A stretch of 64,000 bases of DNA. Origin: Hirudinaria manillensis (taxonomy: Eukaryota; Annelida; Clitellata; Hirudinida; Hirudinidae). The position numbers and the translations under genes are program-made. Each line of letters begins with the position of its first letter. The first letter of the stretch is position 1. Location of the stretch: assembly GCA_034509925.1 (NCBI GenBank), contig CM067529.1:5525001-5589000 (forward strand), written 5' to 3'. Below are positions 57,498 to 64,000 of this stretch, piece after piece. Below the pieces are notes generated by a model that was not told the DNA's origin, searched no databases, and saw only the letters and a program-made list of their open reading frames with translations.

Positions 57498-58854
57498 TTT
57501 ACCTAAATAAACCAAAGCTTCTTTATAGCAACAGTAAATCCGTGCAGAGTTAAAAAAAAGCGTGTAAAAATTCGACTTAACGCAAACCTACCTCAAACGA
57601 GCCTCGGTAGACGGAAAAGGAAGGTACTTCCTGAGATAAACAATAAGTCCTTCAGTTACAGTTACCATATAAATTTTTATTAGTAATATTTATTAGTTAA
57701 AATAAATAATATTTAATATAAAATAAAAATTATTTTTTTTTATAAAATTAAAAAATTAAATATCAATGCCGTACTTTTGTTATTAAGCAATAAATGTTTA
57801 AATGTCTTAAGTCGCGTAATGGACATGATTTATATTCACTAAATAATGGCCATATAAAATATTTCTTAAAATTAAGAAATTTACAACTTTGTTTCCTGTA
57901 GTTTTTTTAAATAATTCTATGAACTTTGAGCCGAGACCCTTATTTTAATGTATAACAAAATTTTAATAATAAAGGTTATTTGAATTGGCTTTTGAAAATT
58001 TTTTAGTACTCAAGCCGACTACATATCCATCCAAATGTGTAAAATCTCTCATTTTGTTTTTGGTTAATCATTAGACTGTAAATTTGGGACTTGGGCTTTC
58101 GATCTGACTCAGGAGCACCTCTGCTTCAGCTTAATTATTCATAAAAGGAGAAACCACAAGAGTGGGAGGAGCTGGATGTAATAAATAAATTTCAGCAGTT
58201 CGTATAATTCTAATAACGGTTAATAAAGAGACACCACTAAAATGAGACCTTTTATTGCTAATTTTTAATTCATAGTGAATTTTTTTGTCTTGTTGCATTG
58301 TAATTCCGTATGAACTGCCGGCATTTATTTTCATTTCAATACACAGAACTTAACTCCGCCCTTAGCTCATAACTGCACAAAAAATCTAACACTAGAATGC
58401 GATATACACCAGGATACCTTTAATCCTACTCATAAAAAGGGGCAAACCCTTTTTTTCTAATTAAAAATATTAAAGTACGAAAAATACACTGCTGTCCATA
58501 ATCTTGTGGCTGAGGCGATCTGTCCGGCAATAGTCATCTTCCAAAGTAAGAATTACAAGAACTGGTTACACTAAATTGAAGCAAACTTCTTGTTTTCAAC
58601 TTTGATGTCAACTTTTAATGTTTCTTAGTGAAAGCCTAAATGACTTGATATATTAAGCCTTACCAATATTATCCAATTATTTAGTGTCGAATATTTTAAA
58701 TAATTTATTTAAAATAAAATATAAAATAATTGTTTATAACCATTAGATAAATATAAGGAAAAAAACCGGAAGTTACACTTCGTATACAAACCTCTAAAGA
58801 AAAGTTTGAATCAGCTTTCTGCTGTGGCGTCAGTACGTGTCTGTTAGTTACGCC
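57498..58854. other. Intergenic, AT-rich
   Basis: It begins with the RPL8 5' UTR and promoter. No exon or RNA gene is recognised in the rest. Confidence 0.6.
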
Positions 58855-58956
58855 ATGGAATCTCATGTCGGTAGGAAGCATTCTGCCAAGCTAAAAAAGT
58901 TCCGAAAAAAGAAAAAGAGAAAAAAGTATTTGAAGGCGCGAAGGCAAGAAGGTTGA
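58855..58956 (+). CDS. Very basic 33-residue micro-ORF
   Basis: ATG to TGA encodes MESHVGRKHSAKLKKF followed by a Lys/Arg run (RKKKKRKKYLKARRQEG). An AATAAA signal (58959-58964) follows the stop by 2 bp. Composition recalls tiny ribosomal proteins such as eL41, but it does not align with eL41. It may also be the last exon of a longer gene; the upstream sequence shows no clear acceptor. Confidence 0.4.
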   Translation: MESHVGRKHSAKLKKFRKKKKRKKYLKARRQEG

Positions 58957-59027
58957 TCAATAAAGTATATTCTGAAAATTATATTTTGCTTTTTACAACT
59001 TTTGCGTGCTCGTTGTTATTGAGCTAA

Positions 59028-59126
59028 ATGGCTGATACAGGCAGAGGAGGTTTCAGGGGAGGATTTGGCGATCGTGGTCGCAAATCTATGAGAACAAACA
59101 TTTTAAAGTTGAAAGCAGTTCACTGA
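59028..59126 (+). CDS. Short ORF with RPS2-like Gly/Arg-rich start
   Basis: A 32-codon frame begins MADTGRGGFRGGFGDRGRK, which matches the N terminus of ribosomal protein S2 (uS5) of invertebrates (MADE..GFRGGFGSRG). The homology stops after about 20 residues and no further S2 exon is found downstream. The ATG is preceded by a pyrimidine tract (CTTTTTACAACTTTT) like a TOP promoter start. It is either the first exon of a gene with unseen exons, a fragment left by rearrangement, or an unrelated RG peptide. Confidence 0.3.
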   Translation: MADTGRGGFRGGFGDRGRKSMRTNILKLKAVH

Positions 59127-60533
59127 CCAAGGCGGGACAAGCAGGACGTGTTCCGTTGGACGAAGTTAAAGTCGTAAATACTAATTTGGGAATTTGAGAC
59201 GAGATCAACTTAATTGAATATAACAAGTTTACTTGTAAGATCTTACAAGTGTTACTTGCTTCGTAAAATAATGAAAACAATCTTTGTGTGAATCTGCCCC
59301 TCGAATTAACATACTTGTGAGAAATCAACGCCTCTAAATCGTTTGCCACAAGTCAACAAATACGGAAATATTTATTTACTTTTTCACCCCAGGAAAGTGT
59401 GTCGGGGAATTAATAATCGAAATATAACTCTAACATACCAAGAGAAATTAGTATTCCTTAATAAAATACTTACGTCAACCTCAGTTGAAATAAATATAAA
59501 CAAAATATGAAAATTTCCCCCCAAAACATACTTTTGTATTTATTTACTTTGTCGAAATGTGAAGGTAAACTTAATTGAAATATCATTTGAAATTATAAAA
59601 TTCGGTAACCGGTGAACACCAGTTTTTATTTCATGTATATCATGACTTATGTTGGAAAATTTTGCTTATGAATATCTTAAAATGGATGAAATACCTTTCG
59701 GTTATTTAACTCGCATATAAAATTTGAAGTGATGAGAGTTTAACACTTCAATCCTACAAATTTGGTTTTTGTTAATGAGGCATTTACCTTCAACAAATAA
59801 TGTTCAAATAATGAAATTTTATCATTCATGTACATTTGCATCAGTGACGTAATTCCAGCCTGATCCAGAGAGAATAGCTCCCTGGTGATGTCTTTTTTTT
59901 ATATTTTAAATCAATGTTCTGTAGAGGTGGCTTCTCGATATGACCTCTCCACTACTCCTTTAAATTATGTTCCTGGTTTTCAAATTACGTTAGAATTATT
60001 TGATAGTTTACAAAGAGGAAGGTGGTTTGAGCCGTTGAGGCTTCCTCTCGTGCGGCTCCGTTCGATGTTCGATATCCAACCGATCGCAGAAGTTTCTTTA
60101 CTTGGTTTTTGATGAACTAACATTAACGACTTTAACTGTTATTCGATAGTTTGTCGTACAACTTCGATGTAAATCAATAAACTTCGACATTGTTATTCGA
60201 TAGTTTGTCGCACAACTTCGATGTAAATCAATAAACTTCGACATTGTTCTTTTAAAAATTTGGATTATGGATTTTATTACACTTCCTCCACTGATTATTA
60301 AATTAATCTATATTTTTTGCATTACTAGTCTAAACATAAGTTTCAGTTCGCAACTATTCGTTCTTAGATCCAGGGTTTATGTAAACATGATAATATTAAA
60401 TAATAAGAAAGCAAACAATTGGTGATAAATTGTGAGAATTTGTAAATGCAAAGCTAATTTTATTAATTCATTAACAAAACGGTTGTCATTCAGAGCTCTC
60501 CATTGTCTGCTTTACATCTTGTGTCTTGTACAG
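59127..60533. other. Mostly non-coding; one unassigned open frame
   Basis: A plus-strand frame at 59885-60112 ends ...RSMFDIQPIAEVSLLGF and has fairly balanced codon content, but it resembles nothing I know. A 54-bp direct duplication lies just after it. No other feature is supported. Confidence 0.4.
60142..60249. repeat. 54-bp direct duplication
   Basis: Two adjacent copies of a unit starting TTATTCGATAGTTTGTCG and ending AATAAACTTCGACATTG differ at one base. Each copy contains AATAAA, so both could act as poly(A) signals. Confidence 0.9.
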
Positions 60534-61011
60534 AGATGGAATTGAATTTATCAAGATCCAAAGAGAAGATTGGTTGGTGCCAACGAAACTGAACTATGAT
60601 GACAACAAATTAGTAACTTCATTTTGCACGTAATGTTTCCTTTTATTTAACTTTTGTCTAACTTGTCTTAATTTCGTCGACTAGATAGCCCTTAGCGTAA
60701 TGAACAAAGATGGTAAGGTAGGGGCCCTAATGATCAAGTCGTCACCTCAAGGCTCTTACGATACCGACGGACAAAGATGGAGATGCAATCAAAATGTGGA
60801 TAAGTTTCCTCGATGGAACCGCAGGACATTTGACGATAACCTTTGGCCAAAGGCAAAGTTCATTGGCTTCAACGGCGATTGTCAATACGAAGAGAATTTT
60901 TTCACAGGATGCGTAAAAATGAGTGAATATGCATCTTGGATTGCGACCTCGTCAAAATCCAAGAAATTTTACTGTCGAATGGGTCGGTTGAAGATGTTTC
61001 AATTGATTTAA
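60534..61011 (+). CDS. Galactose-binding-like secreted domain (partial gene)
   Basis: Two exons, 60534-60612 and 60686-61011, join in phase 0 (donor TTA|GTAACT, acceptor GACTAG). They read DGIEFIKIQREDWLVPTKL ... IALSVMNKDGKVGALMIKSS, then DGQRWRCNQ, FPRWNRRTFDDNLWPKAKFIG, and end at a TAA. The pattern W.C ... W ... FDD..W..A, preceded by an IAV.V.N strand, is common in extracellular galactose-binding-like (jelly-roll) domains of invertebrate secreted proteins. Four Cys could form two disulphides. Exon 1 opens in phase 2, so at least one upstream exon with the signal peptide is missing; I did not find it. AATAAA overlaps the stop region. Confidence 0.55.
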
Positions 61012-61140
61012 TAAATAATAAATATTTACAATTTATAATATAATAAACAATTTATTCGTAGCATCTTATTCATGATGATCTAGCAATGGAAATTTTATTC
61101 TATAGCGAAATTAACAATTTTTCTCTATTTTCACGAAGAC

Positions 61141-61353
61141 ATGGCGAAACAAGGCAGAGGCTTAAACTTAGGCAGTGTTCCAGACAGAAAGGACCTTCAG
61201 ATAAAAAAACCAAAGAGTAGTTTGACTTGGAGAATTACTTTGATATTCTCGCTGCTAATGGCAGTGCTGGCAGGACTGATCTCGATTACCATCATCACTC
61301 TATCGGTATACAATGAACATTCAAAATTGGCCCAATGTTGGCCCAAGATTTAA
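61141..61353 (+). CDS. Small single-pass membrane protein, unknown
   Basis: A 70-codon frame from ATG: basic cytosolic-type N terminus (MAKQGRGLNLGSVPDRKD), one strong transmembrane helix (about residues 34-58, ITLIFSLLMAVLAGLISITI), and a short tail (NEHSKLAQCWPKI). The positive residues before the helix suggest a type II orientation. No family is recognised and no intron is needed. Confidence 0.4.
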   Translation: MAKQGRGLNLGSVPDRKDLQIKKPKSSLTWRITLIFSLLMAVLAGLISITIITLSVYNEHSKLAQCWPKI

Positions 61354-61588
61354 AATTTCACGAGGCATGCAAGGTCGATTTGAATGCATATGAGTATTAA
61401 TAAATTTTGTTTCTAAATTTAACAACAAATAAATAATGACGTTTTACGCATGAGGAGTAAAATTCTCCCCAAACTTAAGATTCAGATATGGAAATTATTC
61501 AATTGGAAGATTTTAAGTGCTGAAGGGAGCTACTGAGGATGAAGAGACACACTCAATTTTAGAATCCTGTGGCATTCGTGAAATTTGC

Positions 61589-61899
61589 AGCAGAAATGCA
61601 GGGTTGATTTGAAAATATCTTATCAATCTTCAAAAGTGCTGGAAGTTAAACAGCAATTGATTCGCTGGAGAGAACTGAAAATCTTAAAGTCTGAGCTTCA
61701 TGAAAAGAAAAGGCTTGTGAAGGAATTGTGGAGAATTTATTCAAAAGAGCCATCCAACAAGAACGTAGAGCTTGAAAAAAGACTTTTCTCTAAACGCAGA
61801 AAATGTATCAAAAGATGTAACTCTTCCATCAGAAATGGAAAAAGATACCAATTTGTTCCATTGACTGATGGAATTCAATATGAATGCAGAAGCTACTGA
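61589..61899 (+). CDS. Lys/Glu-rich helical protein, probable last exon
   Basis: After an acceptor-like GAAATTTGCAG (ending 61589/61590) the plus strand is open for about 103 codons: KCRVDLKISYQSSKVLEVKQ ... KRYQFVPLTDGIQYECRSY. The middle is strongly charged and helical (ELKILKSELHEKKRLVKELW). A stop lies just upstream in frame, so an earlier exon would be required; candidates at 61480-61570 do not join cleanly. Unknown function. Confidence 0.35.
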
Positions 61900-62838
61900 G
61901 ATACACTTGTATTGTGATGCACTTATTATATTGCATGCAACCGATGGTTTGATTTTACCATAAAGTTGCCAAATATTTGTTCTTGAGAGTTGGACGAGTT
62001 GGATGCTGTTGCACGCAATAATTTTTATGTGATTGAAGTCCGTTCCGTGACACAATGATTAAAACTAATTTTTCAAACATATCATTCAAGAAATGCCAAT
62101 TTAATTTTAATTAGATTATGGCTTATTACAATTTTCACGAGTTTATAAGTTTGAGCCAAAAAGTTAACAAGTAATTAATATAACTCCAATTAATATCCTA
62201 ATCTTATTGGCCTGCATACCCCGGGAAATTTTGAATGAATTGCTTTTTCAATTCTTTTAATTTGTTTGACTTAAAGTTGGGTAAGTTGTAAATTCATTTC
62301 ATAGACTTAAGTTGTATAATATTTTTTATTTCCAAGTAGACCATCAAAATTATTTTTTAATCGAATTATTTTTTAGTTTATACATTTTAATTCTAGAATT
62401 TAGTCATAAAATCCTTAGCACTAGCAAGGTTTACCTTGTAATGTTTCAATGTCGATCTTCCTTAGTTTTAATGAATTTTATTCCAGAAGCGGACTCGCCA
62501 AGCATCAAGTATCCGCTCAGGAAATACGTGATGAAAAGAAGTGCAAAGGATCAAGCTTGAAAATAATTTACTTTAGATAAATCATATACTAAATGCTGAA
62601 ATAATTATTGATACAACAAAATAGCTATTATTTTTTCAAAGATATTTTGGCCTTATTTGTCCGTTTCTTTCATGTCGAGGCGCACGCCACATCTTAAACA
62701 TTTTATAAAAGTGCATATTCTACTCAATGCGAATGATGTCAATTAGTGTCAATTGTGATTGGTTTATTGAAATCTGATATGAATGTTTTAAGTAAAGTGA
62801 TCGTCATCCCCACAGTCTCTTTAGAGTTTCGATGGGGA
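61900..62838. other. AT-rich; possible small terminal exon at 62487-62560
   Basis: After TTTTATTCCAG a 24-codon piece reads ADSPSIKYPLRKYVMKRSA..A and stops (plus strand, to about 62560). It resembles a short last exon, and a donor GG|GTAAGT sits near 62280, but no gene could be assembled. Nothing else is recognised. Confidence 0.3.
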
Positions 62839-64000
62839 GTTTATTATTATTATATAAGGCACGGGCGAACCCCTCGCCTGAACAAAATCAGAAAACTTTC
62901 AACAAAAACTAACGAACTATATACAAAATCGCTCTCTAACAAATCAAATATTTACAATCTCCGAAGTGGTCATCTAATAAAATTTTAAATAATTCAATAT
63001 TCTTTGCTTCGACAACTTCCTGAGGAAGCTTGTTCCAGCTCTCCACGACTCTGTTGCTAAAGAAAAATTTTCTCAAGTCTTTATGTGCCACTCCTGTTGC
63101 CAGCTTCCAGTCGTGACCTCTTGTCCTCTCATCTGGACATGACATGAGTCTAGGGCCCCATACATTCTGTGCAGATCCTTTGATGATGTTGAATAATAAA
63201 ATCAAATCGGCCCTTTTTCTTCTGAATACCAGCGATGGCAGCCCCAGTTTTTTCAGTCTCTCTTCATAAACTAAATTCCTGCAAGTCTTGCACATTAGGG
63301 TGAACCGGTGTTGCACCCTTTCTAAAGTGTCTTCTTGGCCTTTTCTGTGTGGACTCAAAACCTGTATCGCATACTCCAACTGAGGCCTCACCAAGGCTTT
63401 GTAAAGCAGGACCAAAACATTTTCCGACGGATGTTTGAAATTTCTGTAAATAATTCCTAGCATCTGGTTAGCTCTGTTGACCCTCTGTAGGACATGCTCT
63501 TTGAAGTTAAGGTTTGGATCCAATGTAATGCCCAGATCTGAAATTTTGTCCACGTTAGGAATTGGATAAGTGGCTCCATCTGTGTCCATTATGGTGTATT
63601 CGTGGTCGTCTTTTTTTATGCCAAATTTCATACAACTGCATTTATCATAATTAACCTTCAGTCCCCATTCATTGTACCATCTCATGACCCTGCCAAGATC
63701 ATATTGCAACAACTGGCTATCATCCGGGGTCAATGTTCTGTACAATTTAGCATCGTCAGAAAACAAAAGCATATTGTTGCAGACCTCGTATATATCGTTT
63801 ATATAAATGATGAAGAGGATAGGACCAAGGACACTGCCCTGTGGCACTCCACTGGTAATCGGATATTTTTCTGAGAGGACTCCATTCACCACTACTCTGA
63901 ACGATCTCTGCGTCAAGTAATTTTCTATCCACTGAATCAGCCCCGTGTGGACTCCGTATCTCTTTAGCTTGAACAAAAGTTTTCCATGTGGAATTTTATC
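62839..64000 (-). mobile_element. Non-LTR retrotransposon (LINE, CR1/jockey type), 3' part
   Basis: The minus strand is open from the right window edge to the stop at 62936-62938. It encodes the end of a reverse transcriptase: SGVPQGSVLGPILFIIYIND (finger/palm motif), catalytic box LLFSDDAKLY (FSDD in place of the usual F/YADD), then VRPQLEYAIQVLSPH and LERVQHRF of the thumb region typical of CR1/jockey/Rex1 elements, and a C-terminal SWNKLPQEVV segment. The element ends in a short 3' UTR and a TAATAATAA tail (about 62839-62855), the 3' microsatellite expected of such LINEs. No frame break is seen in the visible part, so the copy may be young. The 5' part is outside the window. Confidence 0.88.

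Overview
The window reads as nuclear DNA of an animal. It is AT-rich, full of triplet and tetranucleotide microsatellites, and its genes are split by GT-AG introns into many short exons. The gene set is metazoan: PX-type SGK3 kinase, PI31 proteasome regulator, a SIX homeobox gene, VAV, an NHLH/HEN bHLH factor, focal adhesion kinase, INCENP and ribosomal protein L8 (uL2). I cannot name the phylum. Introns can be extremely short (36-38 bp in two models). All gene models were built by hand from translated homology, splice sites and reading-phase continuity; every join listed keeps the frame.

Layout, left to right. 1-4.7 kb: repeat-rich DNA and the membrane-anchored N-terminal exons of a PDE3-like phosphodiesterase (minus), whose catalytic part lies off the left edge. 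4.7-8.9 kb: microsatellites only. 8.9-13.8 kb: complete SGK3 (plus, 14 exons). 14.9-16.5 kb: complete PSMF1/PI31 (minus, 6 exons). 17.4-18.2 kb: compact divergent SIX gene (plus), followed by a small unknown gene. 20.2-31.2 kb: complete VAV (minus, 29 exons including one large linker exon). 32.6-33.9 kb: NHLH-like bHLH (plus). 34.9-40.0 kb: a focal adhesion kinase (minus) with kinase and FAT domains but no visible FERM domain.

41.5-43.7 kb: an intronless orphan of 733 residues (plus). 44.9-52.3 kb: complete INCENP (minus, 17 exons, about 1908 residues). 53.6-55.2 kb: an unknown secreted protein (minus). 56.2-57.5 kb: RPL8 (minus), whose introns carry three box C/D snoRNA candidates, two of them complementary to conserved 18S rRNA stretches. 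58.8-62.6 kb: micro-ORFs and partial small genes, including a galactose-binding-like secreted protein. 62.8-64 kb: the 3' part of a non-LTR (CR1/jockey-type) LINE that runs off the right edge.

Functionally the genes do not form one pathway. Several belong to receptor-proximal and adhesion signalling (VAV, FAK, SGK3, PDE3-like), and the rest are housekeeping (PI31, INCENP, RPL8 with snoRNAs) or developmental (SIX, NHLH). The observations most worth following are the FERM-less FAK, VAV with an incomplete C1 zinc site and a 147-residue linker exon, the RPL8 snoRNAs, the ultra-short introns, and intronic tandem repeats that copy a splice site.
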